A stretch of 64,000 nt of DNA from Deinobacterium chartae (GCF_014202645.1 NZ_JACHHG010000006.1:124001-188000), one strand, 5' to 3'. Counted from the stretch's first letter, positions 47,073-56,770 are shown. Notes: generated by a model not told the origin, from the letters alone. Made by a program: numbers and translations.

Positions 47073-47816
47073 TCACAGCGACATGGTCAAGAAGCGCGCC
47101 ACCTCACGCTGGAAATCCTCGACCGCCCGCAGCGAGTCGAAGGTGTGCCCGGCCCCGGGAAAGGCGATCAGCTCGGCTCCGGCCGCGCGCGCGTAGCGCA
47201 CGCCCGCCTCGAGGGGCACGCTGGTGTCCGCGTCGCCGTGAAACACCCGCACCGGCCCCCGGTAGCGCTGCAGCGCGGCAACCGGGTCCAATCGCGGCAA
47301 CTCGAGGTAGAACTCGCGGCCCACCGGCCAGCCGCCCCGGTCGGCAATGCCCGCCGGAACCTGCCCGAACGGCAGGGTGCGCAGCATCACCTCCGGAGTG
47401 GCGGGCGCGCACAGCGCGAGGCGCTCGGGGCGGGCGCGCTCGGCAGCCAGGGCCGCCACCATGCCGCCCAGCGAAAAGCCCAGCACCGCCACGCGCGCCG
47501 CGTCGATCTCGGGCAGGTCCCGGACGTAGGCGACGGCCTCGAGGGCATCTTCGACCTCGCGCGACACGGTCATCTCGGAGAAGTCACCCTCCGAGTCGCC
47601 GCTACCCCGAAAATCAAAACGCAAGCTGGCCATGCCGAGGCGCATCAGATAGCGGCTGAGCAGCACGAACAGGCGGTGGCTCTCGCTGCGGTGCCCGGTG
47701 AAGCCGTGCAGCATCACCACCGCCGGAAAGCCCGCTGCGGGGCGGGGAATGTCGGGGAGGTGCAGCATGCCGTGCAGGCGCTGACCTCCGACGCGGAACG
47801 AGGCCCAAGTTTCCAT
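47073..47816 (-). CDS. alpha/beta hydrolase
   Basis: A 247-aa enzyme: oxyanion region MLHGFTGHRSESH, nucleophile elbow LGFSLGGMVAAL, acid in HGDADTSVP and His in FPGAGHTFDS. This is the esterase/lipase-like fold of YqiA/FeruEst type. The substrate is unknown. TAGACT lies 7 nt before the ATG at 47816 (leaderless). Confidence 0.85.
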   Translation of the reverse strand: METWASFRVGGQRLHGMLHLPDIPRPAAGFPAVVMLHGFTGHRSESHRLFVLLSRYLMRLGMASLRFDFRGSGDSEGDFSEMTVSREVEDALEAVAYVRDLPEIDAARVAVLGFSLGGMVAALAAERARPERLALCAPATPEVMLRTLPFGQVPAGIADRGGWPVGREFYLELPRLDPVAALQRYRGPVRVFHGDADTSVPLEAGVRYARAAGAELIAFPGAGHTFDSLRAVEDFQREVARFLTMSL

Positions 47817-47876
47817 GACGCTCAGTCTAGCGCGCCTCCTGACGCAGGCGTTTTCCAAAACGCTTAAGGCCCGGGC

Positions 47877-49205
47877 TCAGCGCTGCCGCAGGGCCGACCG
47901 CAGGGTTCGCAGCACCACGCCGGGCGCGAACAGCGCCTCGGGGCGGGCAGTCAGGTTGATCACCCGCAGCAGGGCCAGGTACACCTGCGGGTCGTGCGGG
48001 GTCGCGCGGGTCACCAGGCCGGTGTAGGCGTTGATCCAGCCGGTGCCCGGCGGGCGCTTGCCCTGCACCTGCGGGTACCGGAAGTCCTCTCCCGTGGCCA
48101 TCTGCCAGGGGCCCTGCACCAGCCGCGCGGCCCGCTTGAAAAAGCGCCCCGGCAGCCCCGGCCCGGCGTCCACCCGCAAACAACGGTCCAGCAAGCACGC
48201 CTCGAGGGCCGCCACACTCATGCCCTGGCCGTACAGCGGGTTGAAGCTGCACAGCGCGTCGCCCAGCACGATCAGTCCCTCGAGCGGAGCGCGCAGCCGC
48301 TCGTAATGCCGTCGCAAGTTGGCCGGGTAGCGGTAGGTGGCAAAGTCGGACAGCGGCTCGGCGCGCTCGATCACCCGGGCGATCTCCGGGGCGGGCAGGC
48401 TGCGCGCGAACGCCAGAAAGCCCGCCTCGTCCGGCGGCGCGTGATCGCCCAACCAACCGCCCAGCCCCACCAGCCAGCGCCCCCCCTCGAGCGGAGCGAG
48501 CGCCCCTACCCGCCGCTCGTGCGGGGCGCGGGGGGTGACGTACACCATGCGGGCCCCCTCGAGGTCGCCGGGCAGACGGCGGTACACCCGGCTGGTGTAG
48601 CCCGCGCGCACGGTCACCTGCGTCTCGGCAGGAGCCTCGAGCCCCAGGTCCTCGAGCCACGCGGGTGTGCGCGAGCCGCGCCCGCTGGCATCCACCACCA
48701 AGTCGGCCTGCAGGCCCTCCCCACCCTCGAGCTGCAGCCCTCTGGCGCGCTGCAGCCGGGCGTCCACCCACAGCCCCCGCGCCGCGGTCCGGTCCCGCAG
48801 CCGCACGTTCGGACGCTGCAGCACCCGCTCGCGAATCAGGGCCTCGAGCAGCGGCCTGCTGAGGTAGGGGCACACCATGCCGCTGCGCACAGGAGGCACA
48901 TACCCCCCGGCCCGGAAGAGCCGCACGTCCAGGCCCACGTCAAGCAGCTCTGCGCCGGCGGCGCGCAGGGCCTGGGGCAGATCCGGGAACAGGGCGCACA
49001 TCGCCGCGTACCCGCTGGCGAACAGCCCGTGCACCTGCCGGCCCTGGGGCACGCCGCGCCGCACTCCGGCCCCCGTGTCCAGCGGGTCGCGCTCGACCAG
49101 GGTCACCCGCTCGAAGTGCTCGCTCAGCACGCGCGCGGCCAGCAGTCCAGCCACGCTCGCTCCCAGCACGACCGCGTGCCCCCTGGAACTGCCGGATTCG
49201 GTCAT
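47877..49205 (-). CDS. FAD-dependent monooxygenase (epoxidase LasC-like/PHBH fold)
   Basis: A 442-aa flavoprotein. The FAD motif is AVVLGASVAGLLAARVLSEH, then RRGVPQGRQVHGLFASG, VDASGRGSRTPAWL and the second FAD block LIVLGDALCSFNPLYGQGMSVA. Similar enzymes epoxidise or hydroxylate isoprenoid or polyketide chains. Link to carotenoid modification is possible but not shown. AGGAAGAG lies before the ATG. Confidence 0.82.
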   Translation of the reverse strand: MTESGSSRGHAVVLGASVAGLLAARVLSEHFERVTLVERDPLDTGAGVRRGVPQGRQVHGLFASGYAAMCALFPDLPQALRAAGAELLDVGLDVRLFRAGGYVPPVRSGMVCPYLSRPLLEALIRERVLQRPNVRLRDRTAARGLWVDARLQRARGLQLEGGEGLQADLVVDASGRGSRTPAWLEDLGLEAPAETQVTVRAGYTSRVYRRLPGDLEGARMVYVTPRAPHERRVGALAPLEGGRWLVGLGGWLGDHAPPDEAGFLAFARSLPAPEIARVIERAEPLSDFATYRYPANLRRHYERLRAPLEGLIVLGDALCSFNPLYGQGMSVAALEACLLDRCLRVDAGPGLPGRFFKRAARLVQGPWQMATGEDFRYPQVQGKRPPGTGWINAYTGLVTRATPHDPQVYLALLRVINLTARPEALFAPGVVLRTLRSALRQR

Positions 49206-49295
49206 GGTCTCTTCCTCCAGCCGCAGTATGCCCGGTCCGCCCTGAATGCAGCGTGATCACCTCTGCCAGCGGCGCCAGAAAAGAACCCCCTGCGC

Positions 49296-50591
49296 TCAGG
49301 GGGTCAGGCGGTGGCGGTCACGCGGGAACGCGCGGGCATGGCGGACGTTGTGAATGCCCAGAAACTTGGCGGTCAGGCGTTCGGCTCCGATGGCAAATCC
49401 CCCGTGCGGCGGCATGCCGTGCTTGAACACCTCGAGGTAGCCTTCGAAGCCCACGGTGCTCATGCCGCGCTCCTCGAGCGAGCGCACCAGCATGTCGTAC
49501 TCGTGGATGCGCTGCCCGCCGGTGGTAACCTCGAGGCCGCGGTAGAGCAGGTCGAACGAGCGGGTGGTGCCGTCCGGCTCGTAGTAGGCGTAAAAGGGGC
49601 GCGCAGCCTTGGGGTAATGGGTCACGAACACCCAGTCCGAGCCGTGCTCCTCGGCGAAGTGCTGGCACAGCAGGCGCTCGCCCTCGGGGTCGATGTCCTT
49701 GCCACCCACGCTGTAGCCGTACTTCTGCTTGATCAGGGCCCGGGCCTCGGCGAGCGGGATGCGCGGAATGCGCTCGGGCACCTGGGGCAGCTCCATGCCG
49801 AACATCGCGAACTCCTCGCGGCAGCGCGCCTCGAGGCGGCGGCAGATGACCCTGAGAACCCCCTCCTCCACCGCCATCACGTCCTCTTCCGAGCGGATGA
49901 AGCCGAGCTCCACGTCCAGCGAGAGGTACTCGTTGAGGTGCCTCGAGGTGGCGTGCTCCTCGGCGCGGTACACCGGGGCGGTCTCGAACACCCGCTCGAA
50001 GGTGCCGACCATGATCTGCTTGTAGAGCTGCGGGGACTGCGCCAGGTACGCCTTGCGCTCGAAGTAGTCCACCTCGAACAGGTTCGCTCCGCCTTCGGCT
50101 CCGGCCGAGACCAGCTTGGGCGTGAAGATCTCGGTAAAGCCCTGCTCGCGCAGGGAGTCACGGAACGCCTCGACCAGCACCGCCTGTACCTTCAGGGCCG
50201 CGCGGTCCTTCAGGCCGCGCACCGAGACGTAGCGGTAGTCCAGCAGGGTCTCGGGGTTCACGTTCCACTCGACCTTGGGCAGTTCGAGCGGCGAGACCTC
50301 GACCGCCCTCGAGAGCACGCGCAGCTCGCGCACCTGCACCTCGAAGCCGCCGGGGGCCTTGGGGTGGGCGACCACCTTACCGACGACCTCGATGCTGCTC
50401 TCGGGAAGCGGCAGGTCCAGGTCCTGCCCGACGCACTGCACGATGCCCGCGCGGTCGCGCAGGACCAGAAACTGCAGGCCGCCCAGGTCACGGCGGGCGT
50501 ACAGCCAGCCGCGCAGCAGCACGTCCTGTCCCTCCAAGGGGGCGAGTTGCGAGGTGAGGCTGCGCTCGAGTTGCTGCTCGGGGATGATCAT
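49296..50591 (-). CDS. aspS2: aspartate--tRNA ligase, archaeal type, probably non-discriminating
   Basis: A 431-aa class IIb synthetase of archaeal/eukaryal length, without the GAD insertion of bacterial AspRS. It has an OB-fold at 15-100, motif 2 in FETAPVYRAEEHATSRHLNE, and motif 3 in GGFAIGAERLTAKFL. In Deinococcus such an AspRS2 charges tRNA(Asn) as well, feeding GatCAB for Asn-tRNA formation. AGGAGG lies 8 nt before the ATG. The leader has a GCCCCCGC/GCGGGGGC hairpin at 50617-50641. Confidence 0.93.
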   Translation of the reverse strand: MIIPEQQLERSLTSQLAPLEGQDVLLRGWLYARRDLGGLQFLVLRDRAGIVQCVGQDLDLPLPESSIEVVGKVVAHPKAPGGFEVQVRELRVLSRAVEVSPLELPKVEWNVNPETLLDYRYVSVRGLKDRAALKVQAVLVEAFRDSLREQGFTEIFTPKLVSAGAEGGANLFEVDYFERKAYLAQSPQLYKQIMVGTFERVFETAPVYRAEEHATSRHLNEYLSLDVELGFIRSEEDVMAVEEGVLRVICRRLEARCREEFAMFGMELPQVPERIPRIPLAEARALIKQKYGYSVGGKDIDPEGERLLCQHFAEEHGSDWVFVTHYPKAARPFYAYYEPDGTTRSFDLLYRGLEVTTGGQRIHEYDMLVRSLEERGMSTVGFEGYLEVFKHGMPPHGGFAIGAERLTAKFLGIHNVRHARAFPRDRHRLTP

Positions 50592-50616
50592 GAATCCGTC
50601 CTCCTCATAAGGTTTT

Positions 50617-50641
50617 GCCCCCGCTCGGTTCGGGCGGGGGC
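50617..50641 (-). promoter_or_regulatory. hairpin in the aspS leader
   Basis: GCCCCCGC and GCGGGGGC pair across a 9-nt loop about 25 nt before the start codon. It is not followed by a U run, so it is not a terminator; it may affect translation or mRNA stability. No T-box features are seen. Confidence 0.4.
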
Positions 50642-50869
50642 GGGGCTGCGACTTACAACGCGCCTACGCCGCCCGGAGGCGGTCATTATTGTCGTTGAAG
50701 TTGCGGGCTGCGGCGCGCATGGTTGTGGCGGAGTATACGCGTCACATGAACGCCGAATCAAGCGGCCTTTCTAGACCGGGAACAGGAGCGCGGCTTGCGA
50801 GCCGCAGCCATGACACGCCGGACCCGGTGCGGTACCCTGAAAACCTGCCCGTGCGGCGAAGGAGACAGT

Positions 50870-51907
50870 GTGGATTACCAGAATGAACGTGACGTGGCCC
50901 GCGCCATCGCCCTCGAGGTCGGTGCCCTGCTGACCCACTACAGCGAGAACGGTTTCGAGGTCGAGGAGAAAACCCCGGGTGACCCGGTCACCATCGCGGA
51001 CCGCGAGGCCAGCGAGCTGATCGTAGACGGCCTGCTGGCCGCCTTTCCCGAAGACGGCATTCTGTCCGAGGAGCTGGCCGACAGCGCCCGGCGCCTCCGG
51101 AAGCGCCGGGTGTGGATCGTAGACCCCATCGACGGCACGCGCGAGTACGTCAAGGGCACGGGCGACTACGTCGTCTCGATCGGGCTGGTGGTCGACGGTC
51201 AGCCGGTGCTGGGCGTGATCTACGCTCCGGCGCGCGGCGACCTGTACGAGGGCGTAGTCGGCCAGGGCGTCTGGAAAAACGGCGAGACCGCCGGCTTCTC
51301 GGCCCGTCCGCTCGAGCAGGCGGTGGTCTCGGTCTCCGACACCGAGCACGAGCGCACCCTGCACCGGTACACCGATTTCCGCATGAGCCCCTCGGGCTCG
51401 ATCGCCTACAAGCTCGCCAAGGTGGCAGCGGGCGAGAGCGACGCGACCTTTACCATGAACCCGCGTTCCGAGTGGGACATCGCGGCTGGCGCGGCGCTGG
51501 TGGCCGCCGCTGGCGGCGTGCTGACCACGCGTGGCGGCGAGCCCATCGCCTTCAACCAGCCCCAGCCCCGGCTGCGGCGCGGCCTGATCGGCGGGCGACC
51601 CGAGGTCGTCTCCGACCTCGAGGGCGTGCTGGCCCGACTGGGCATTCCCGAAAAGCGCCTGTGGCTGACCGACGAGGACAACGTCTGGGCCGCGCTGCCC
51701 GAGGCTTTCCGTGCCCGCGCCGCAGCGGGTGCCCAGCTGCACGCGACCGCTGCGGGCCTGCGCCCGCTGGCCTGGACCGCCCTCGAGGAACAGGACGGCT
51801 GGAGCATCACGCATGCCGAAGGTGACGCGGCGCTGCTGGATGAACTGGTCCGCGACCTGCAACGCGAGTACGGGGCGCTCGCTTGGCCTCAAAATCAAGT
51901 AGGCTGA
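50870..51907 (+). CDS. inositol-monophosphatase-family phosphatase with C-terminal extension
   Basis: A 345-aa protein. Residues 1-260 are an IMPase/CysQ-type phosphatase with [17 protein letters not shown], the metal motif [15 protein letters not shown] and [17 protein letters not shown]. Residues 265-345 form an additional region ([17 protein letters not shown]...) not expected in the family. Substrate may be 3'-phosphoadenosine phosphate or a sugar phosphate. The GTG at 50870 has AAGGAG upstream. Confidence 0.87.
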   Translation: MDYQNERDVARAIALEVGALLTHYSENGFEVEEKTPGDPVTIADREASELIVDGLLAAFPEDGILSEELADSARRLRKRRVWIVDPIDGTREYVKGTGDYVVSIGLVVDGQPVLGVIYAPARGDLYEGVVGQGVWKNGETAGFSARPLEQAVVSVSDTEHERTLHRYTDFRMSPSGSIAYKLAKVAAGESDATFTMNPRSEWDIAAGAALVAAAGGVLTTRGGEPIAFNQPQPRLRRGLIGGRPEVVSDLEGVLARLGIPEKRLWLTDEDNVWAALPEAFRARAAAGAQLHATAAGLRPLAWTALEEQDGWSITHAEGDAALLDELVRDLQREYGALAWPQNQVG

Positions 51908-51908
51908 G

Positions 51909-52757
51909 ATGATGATCGCCATCGTAACCGATTCGACCAGCGACCTGACCCGAGAGCAGCTGGCCGGCCTGAGCGTACGCTCGGTTCCGTTGTACGTGCT
52001 GTTCGACGGCAAAAACCTCAAAGACGGCTTCGAGATCACCCCGACCGAACTCTTTCGGGGCATGAAGGCGGGCATCAAGCCGCCCTCGACCTCGCAGCCC
52101 TCCCCCGCCGAGTTCGCCGAAGCGTACCGCACGGCCCTCGAGGGCGGCGCGGACGAAGTCCTCTCGATTCACATCTCCGGCAAGCTGTCCGGGACCGTGC
52201 AGAGCGCCCGGCTGGCCGCGCAGGACTTTGGCGGGCGCGTAACCGTGGTGGACTCGCAGACGGCTTCGGGCGGGCTGGGCATGCAGGTGCAGCGCGCCGC
52301 CCGCCGCGTCGCCGAGGGCCGCAGCGTCTCCGAGATCGTGGCAGAACTCGAGCGGGTGCAGACCAAGATGGCCATCCGCTTCATGGTGGGCACCCTCGAT
52401 TTCTTGCGCATCAACGGCCGTATCGGCGGAGCACAGGCCATGCTGGGCAGCCTGCTGAACATCAAGCCGATCCTGAAGGTCGAAAACGGCCGGGTGGAAG
52501 CGGCCGGCAAGGTGCGCGGCAGCAAGCGGGCGGTGGCCGAGATCGTGGAGTTCTGCCGTGACTACGTGCAGCAGCACGGCCCCAGCAATGCGACCTTCTT
52601 GCTGACCGAGGGAGCCGAGGAGTTGCTGACCGAACTGCGCGCGGGCCTGAACAGCCTGGACCTCGAGCAACTGAGCGTGCTGCCGCTGGGTGCCGTGGTG
52701 GCCACGCACGTAGGCCCGGGAACGGCAGGCGTCTGCCTGGAGCCGAAAGAGGTCTGA
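51909..52757 (+). CDS. DegV-family fatty-acid-binding protein
   Basis: A 282-aa protein with the lead [16 protein letters not shown], then [27 protein letters not shown] and [14 protein letters not shown], all DegV signatures. Fak-like proteins present bound fatty acids to a kinase. TAGGCT at the end of the upstream gene lies 6 nt before the ATG, suggesting a leaderless start. It precedes the beta-lactamase-like gene by 2 bp. Confidence 0.92.
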   Translation: MMIAIVTDSTSDLTREQLAGLSVRSVPLYVLFDGKNLKDGFEITPTELFRGMKAGIKPPSTSQPSPAEFAEAYRTALEGGADEVLSIHISGKLSGTVQSARLAAQDFGGRVTVVDSQTASGGLGMQVQRAARRVAEGRSVSEIVAELERVQTKMAIRFMVGTLDFLRINGRIGGAQAMLGSLLNIKPILKVENGRVEAAGKVRGSKRAVAEIVEFCRDYVQQHGPSNATFLLTEGAEELLTELRAGLNSLDLEQLSVLPLGAVVATHVGPGTAGVCLEPKEV

Positions 52758-52759
52758 GC

Positions 52760-53935
52760 TTGATCAAGTCAGCCCTGTGGCTGGCCACCGGCGCGCTGCT
52801 TATCGGCAGCGCGTGGTTTTTAACGCGCCCGCTCTCTCCGCATGCCGCTTCGGTTCAGGCGCAGCGTGCCGAGGCCGAAGCGGCCGAACCCGCCTGCTTG
52901 AGACGCGACCCGGCCACACCCACCCTCGAGGCTCCCGAGCCTCCTGCGGGGCTGGGCGGACGGCTGGGGCTGTACGTGGCGGTGTTTGATCCGGTCACGC
53001 TGCGTCCGTTGCGCGCGGTGGTGCAGGACCCGGACGGGCAGTACCCGCTGGCCTCGAGTTACAAGCAGGCGGTGCTGTACGCACTGATGGAACAGGTGCA
53101 GTCCGGCAAGGTGGAACTGTCCGAGCGCTTCGACGTGTCCGAGGCGGACCGCAGCCTGGGAGCCTACCCGTACGACGGCTCGAACGTGGTCACCCTGGCC
53201 GAGCGCATGATCCACAACTCGGACAACACCGCCACCGACATCTTGCACCGCCGGGTGGGCTTAGAGGCGGTCCAAGACGTTGCGGACCGTTTGAAGCTGT
53301 GCCACACCCGCCTGCTGCTGCCCACCAAGACGTGGTGGACCGCCCAGGCGGGTTGGGGCGGCCCGGACTTTCCGCAAGAGGACCTGCTGCACGCCGCCGA
53401 GCGCTACGCGACCGCCCCGCGCGAGCAGCAACTGGCACTGGCCCGGCGTCTTGACGAGCGTGCGCGGGAGAGCAACGCCGACCGGCTCAGCCGCGCGCTC
53501 GACCGTTACTTCGAGTCGGACCGCTACGACCCGCGCATCGACCTCAACACCCAGAACGCCTCGACCCCCTTCGAGTTCGCCCAGCTGATCGCGCACGAGT
53601 TCCTGGCTCCCGGCCTCGAGGAACCGCAGCGCCAGCTGTTCAACCGGATCATGCGGCTGGGTTTCGGGCAGCAGCTGCTCGAGGAGAAATCCTTGGTGTT
53701 CGGCGGCAAGGGCGGCAACGGCTGGCGGATCCTGACCATGACCGGCTACTACCAGAACGCCCGGGGCGAGCACGTGGTGTACGTGTTCATGAACCACGAG
53801 AGCCCGCAGGTATACACGCTGCCCGAAACCCGCAGGGCCTTTCGCTGGATCAACGCGGCTGCGCGCCGCCTCGCGGAGATCCCACCCGTACAGCAAAGCC
53901 CGGCCCCTCCGCTCTCGGCTCCGGACGCGCCCTGA
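52760..53935 (+). CDS. exported serine hydrolase, class A beta-lactamase-like
   Basis: A 391-aa protein. The N-terminal segment (SALWLATGALLIGSAWFL) is a signal anchor. The active site is SSYK (Ser99, Lys102), followed by NSDN and KGG for the KTG triad. This is the class A beta-lactamase/transpeptidase fold, with an extra 100-residue insertion after NSDN. A D-alanyl-specific or hydrolase role is possible; true beta-lactam activity is unproven. The start is TTG at 52760 with AAAGAGG upstream. It is coupled to degV. Confidence 0.85.
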   Translation: MIKSALWLATGALLIGSAWFLTRPLSPHAASVQAQRAEAEAAEPACLRRDPATPTLEAPEPPAGLGGRLGLYVAVFDPVTLRPLRAVVQDPDGQYPLASSYKQAVLYALMEQVQSGKVELSERFDVSEADRSLGAYPYDGSNVVTLAERMIHNSDNTATDILHRRVGLEAVQDVADRLKLCHTRLLLPTKTWWTAQAGWGGPDFPQEDLLHAAERYATAPREQQLALARRLDERARESNADRLSRALDRYFESDRYDPRIDLNTQNASTPFEFAQLIAHEFLAPGLEEPQRQLFNRIMRLGFGQQLLEEKSLVFGGKGGNGWRILTMTGYYQNARGEHVVYVFMNHESPQVYTLPETRRAFRWINAAARRLAEIPPVQQSPAPPLSAPDAP

Positions 53936-53946
53936 CAGGTCCGCTG

Positions 53947-53973
53947 GCTCCAGAGGGGGTGCCCCTCTGGAGC
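53947..53973. terminator. 12-bp-stem bidirectional terminator
   Basis: GCTCCAGAGGGG, loop GTG and its exact complement. It lies at the junction of the convergent beta-lactamase-like and LptD-like genes and touches the stop codon of the latter. Confidence 0.75.
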
Positions 53974-55967
53974 TAGCGCAGTTCGAGCGCCAGCCCGAAG
54001 CGGTAAGCAGGCGCCGCGTCGCGCTCGAGCGTGACCCCCATCCGCGCGGTGAAGCCGAAGCAGTTGCTGTACAGCGTCAGGTCCGCATCTGCACGAAACT
54101 TCGACTTGACCCAGTCATAACCCACGGTGGGAGACAGCGCCCAGCGCGGGTTCTCCAGCCTTTCGTCCCAGCGGGTGATGCGGGTACCCAAGGCCAGTTC
54201 CTGCCCGCTGATCGCCCCACTGTGGAACCAGTCCTGCTCGAGGGTGTACAGCACGCTGGTCTTGCCGAACTCCAACTCACGGCGTCCGCTGCCGCCCAGC
54301 GCCACCCCGGCGGTCAGCCGACCGATAGAGCTGTCCTCGGGCTTGTCCGGGCGGTACAGCCGCTGGTAGCTGTAGGCGGGCAGAATCGGAGCCACCCCGA
54401 AGGGCGAACCGGGCTCGGGCGATTTGAGGGCGGCGGTCAGCACCAGATCGTTCAGCCTCGAGGGGCGGTAAGCTCCCAGGCTGGGAGGAGCCGTGTCGCT
54501 CACCTGCGCGTAACGTCCCTCGAGGAGGTAGGCAGGCTGGTCTACGCGGGCGTTGAGCGCGGCGCGCAGCACTCCGTAAGGTCCACCCATGGCGAACAGG
54601 TAAACCTGCCCCTCGAGGTTCCAGCTGCCGGTGAGGTTGATGGCATCTACCCGGAAGGCGTCCCCCCCGGACAGCTTCGCCTGCATGAACGCGTCGGCCT
54701 CGCGGGCCTGCTGCGCGCCGCCGATGTCGGTCTGCAGGCGCCACTGCGGCGAGAGCCGCAACGCTCCGCCGATGCGCAGCTCGCTCAGGTCGTTCACGTT
54801 GCTGCGCAGCGCATAGCGGAAGGTGAGCCCGGCGTCCGGGTCACGCGACAGGACCACCATCGGTAGCGGCTGGGGGCGCGGCGGCAGGGTGGGGTCCTCG
54901 TACGGGAAGATGCCGAGATCCAGCAGCGCGAAGCCCAGGTTGGAGCGGGTGTTCAGCTCGAGGTAAGGTTCGCTGCCCAACTGGTGCAGCACCACGCTCA
55001 GGCGCGTCTGGTACGGGTCGAACAGCGGGATGTTGCGAATTCCGAAGGGCTGGTCGTCCCCGCCGACCACCAGGTACGGCGGGTTGTTGACCAGCGTGTC
55101 GCCCAGGCTCCCCAGCCGGTCTCCGACGTCCCGCAGCGTCGAGACCGGCGTCGCCTCGCGCTGGGGCAGCACCACCCCGGTCGCCGCGAGCGGCAGGTGA
55201 AACGACTGCAGGTGCGCTACCGTAACGCCAAACGCCTGCAGGCGACCGTCACGGAACTCGACCCGGTCCCGGTCGGCGCGCAGCGCCCGGCTGTCGAGCA
55301 CCAGCTCCTTCCCTTGCGGATCACGGCAGATCGAGACCGTGTTGCGACCGGCCTGCAGCGCCGGACCGTGGTTGGCCACGTTGCTGGCGTCCAGGTTGAT
55401 GCGGTTGCGACTCAGCTGTGCGCGCCGGGCCCGCAGGGTGTAGGTGCTGAGCGTGGCATCCTCGAGCGCGTAGCTTTCGGGCGGGCTTGCCCCCACCTTC
55501 TCGAGGCGGGCCGCCGCGAAGCGCAGCGCCGGACCGTTTCCGCCCGCCGCGTCAGTGCGCGTCAGGCTACCGCTCGAGGCGGTCAGCGTGTAAACGCCTT
55601 CCCCGAGCGGCAGCTCACCCAGCTGGGTGGAGGGCAGCTCCAGGCTGACCCGCACGTTCTCGAAACGCACGCTCTGGCCCTGCTGCTCGAGCAGGGCGGC
55701 AGTACCGCGCACCCCCTGGGTTCCGATGCGGACGTCGCTCGCACGGGCCGTTTCTCCCTCGATACGCAGCTCGGGCGTGTCGAACTGCCAGTCCTCGAGG
55801 ACAAAGCAGGCGGTGGTCAAGATGGCCACGTCATCCTGGTAGTCCAGTTGGTCGGCGCTGACCACGCCCACCCCCTCCTGCTCGATGCTGACCTCACGTT
55901 CGGGGCAGCTCTGGGCGAGGGCGGCAGAGGCAGAAAGGGCAATCAGAAGGGAGAGCAGGCGCTTCAA
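53973..55967 (-). CDS. LptD/OstA-like outer-membrane protein
   Basis: A 664-aa exported protein. The signal peptide is MKRLLSLLIALSASAALA. The first 230 residues are OstA-like beta-strand repeats, followed by a beta-barrel-like region ending in YSNCFGFTARMGVTLERD...ALELR with a C-terminal aromatic/Leu pattern. The overall layout (periplasmic OstA/LptA-type jellyroll plus barrel) and the NCFGF segment match LptD of LPS assembly. Deinococcaceae are diderms without classical LPS, so the substrate must be another envelope lipid or polysaccharide. TTG start at 55967 with TACAAT 9 nt upstream. It lies downstream of the LptA-like gene. Confidence 0.75.
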   Translation of the reverse strand: MKRLLSLLIALSASAALAQSCPEREVSIEQEGVGVVSADQLDYQDDVAILTTACFVLEDWQFDTPELRIEGETARASDVRIGTQGVRGTAALLEQQGQSVRFENVRVSLELPSTQLGELPLGEGVYTLTASSGSLTRTDAAGGNGPALRFAAARLEKVGASPPESYALEDATLSTYTLRARRAQLSRNRINLDASNVANHGPALQAGRNTVSICRDPQGKELVLDSRALRADRDRVEFRDGRLQAFGVTVAHLQSFHLPLAATGVVLPQREATPVSTLRDVGDRLGSLGDTLVNNPPYLVVGGDDQPFGIRNIPLFDPYQTRLSVVLHQLGSEPYLELNTRSNLGFALLDLGIFPYEDPTLPPRPQPLPMVVLSRDPDAGLTFRYALRSNVNDLSELRIGGALRLSPQWRLQTDIGGAQQAREADAFMQAKLSGGDAFRVDAINLTGSWNLEGQVYLFAMGGPYGVLRAALNARVDQPAYLLEGRYAQVSDTAPPSLGAYRPSRLNDLVLTAALKSPEPGSPFGVAPILPAYSYQRLYRPDKPEDSSIGRLTAGVALGGSGRRELEFGKTSVLYTLEQDWFHSGAISGQELALGTRITRWDERLENPRWALSPTVGYDWVKSKFRADADLTLYSNCFGFTARMGVTLERDAAPAYRFGLALELR

Positions 55968-56097
55968 AGTGTGGTCATTGTATCGTGACCGTTCTCACCC
56001 TGCCTTGAACGAAACTCAAGCGGCCTTAAACCAGCTCAGAAGCTCGCGTCAGTTTCGCGCAACCGCCGCAGCCAGAGACCTCTTTCCACTGCCCAAA

Positions 56098-56129
56098 AGA
56101 AGGAGCCCCGCTTTCGCGGGGCTCCTTCT
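56098..56129 (-). terminator. intrinsic terminator of the LptA-like gene
   Basis: AGAAGGAGCCCCGC, loop GAAA and its exact complement on the minus strand, followed by TTTTGGG. It separates the LptA-like gene from the LptD-like gene, so they have separate transcripts. Confidence 0.85.
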
Positions 56130-56140
56130 GCGACCGTCCG

Positions 56141-56770
56141 TTACTTGAGGTAGGCCGAGTAGGCCTTGAGCACGTCCGCAGGAACCTTGGTCGATACCTT
56201 GAGGTTATTGGGGTCGGCGAACGAGACCAGCAGCGCCGAGTTATCCTTGTCGCCGCGCAGGCGGGTCTTGCCGTTCTCCCAGCGGTAGTTGCCGTACAGC
56301 AGCGCGCGGTTGTTGCCGTAGTCCACCACCACGGTGTCGGCCTGCAGGCCCGGCTGCGTGCCGCGCACCCCGCCGCTGGCCACCGCCAGCTGACGCTGCG
56401 TTTCCATGACCACGCTCTTGGCGGTCAGGTTCTTGAGGCGCGCGTCGGTGTATTGCAGGTTACCGCTGGCGTTGAGCAGGCCGCTCTTGGCGTTGTAGTC
56501 CACCTGGGCAGCACTCAGCGAGCCGCCCTGCTCGGTGCGCAGCGAAGCGCTCTTGGCCTTGAGGTAGTCTCCATCTTTGAACTCGATCCACTTGGCATCG
56601 ACGTTCACGCCGTTTTTCGCGTCCTGCACCGTACCACCTTGCGGCAGCACCGTCACGCCGGTGGTGATGTCGAGTTTCTGTTCGCCGGTCGGTTTCACGC
56701 TAAAGCCCGCGAACGACGCGGCCAGCGCGGTCGCAGCGAGGGCAGCGGAAAGCATCAAAAATCGCTTCAT
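56141..56770 (-). CDS. LptA/OstA-like periplasmic protein
   Basis: A 209-aa exported protein (signal peptide MKRFLMLSAALAATALAAS). The mature part is a row of OstA-type strands: WIEFKDGDYLKAKSASLRTE, QVDYNAKSGLLNASGNLQYT, VVMETQRQLAVASGGVRG, VVDYGNNRALLYGNYRW. This is the LptA/OstA fold, which forms the periplasmic lipid bridge. TAGCAT lies 7 nt before ATG 56770 (leaderless); an ATG three codons earlier overlaps this box and was not used. Confidence 0.77.
   Translation of the reverse strand: MKRFLMLSAALAATALAASFAGFSVKPTGEQKLDITTGVTVLPQGGTVQDAKNGVNVDAKWIEFKDGDYLKAKSASLRTEQGGSLSAAQVDYNAKSGLLNASGNLQYTDARLKNLTAKSVVMETQRQLAVASGGVRGTQPGLQADTVVVDYGNNRALLYGNYRWENGKTRLRGDKDNSALLVSFADPNNLKVSTKVPADVLKAYSAYLK

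Noticed and set aside
52760-53935. antibiotic-resistance beta-lactamase
   Set aside because: The fold and SxxK/SDN/KGG motifs fit, but a large insertion, no omega-loop Glu that I can place with confidence, and the core-gene context argue for a housekeeping envelope hydrolase.
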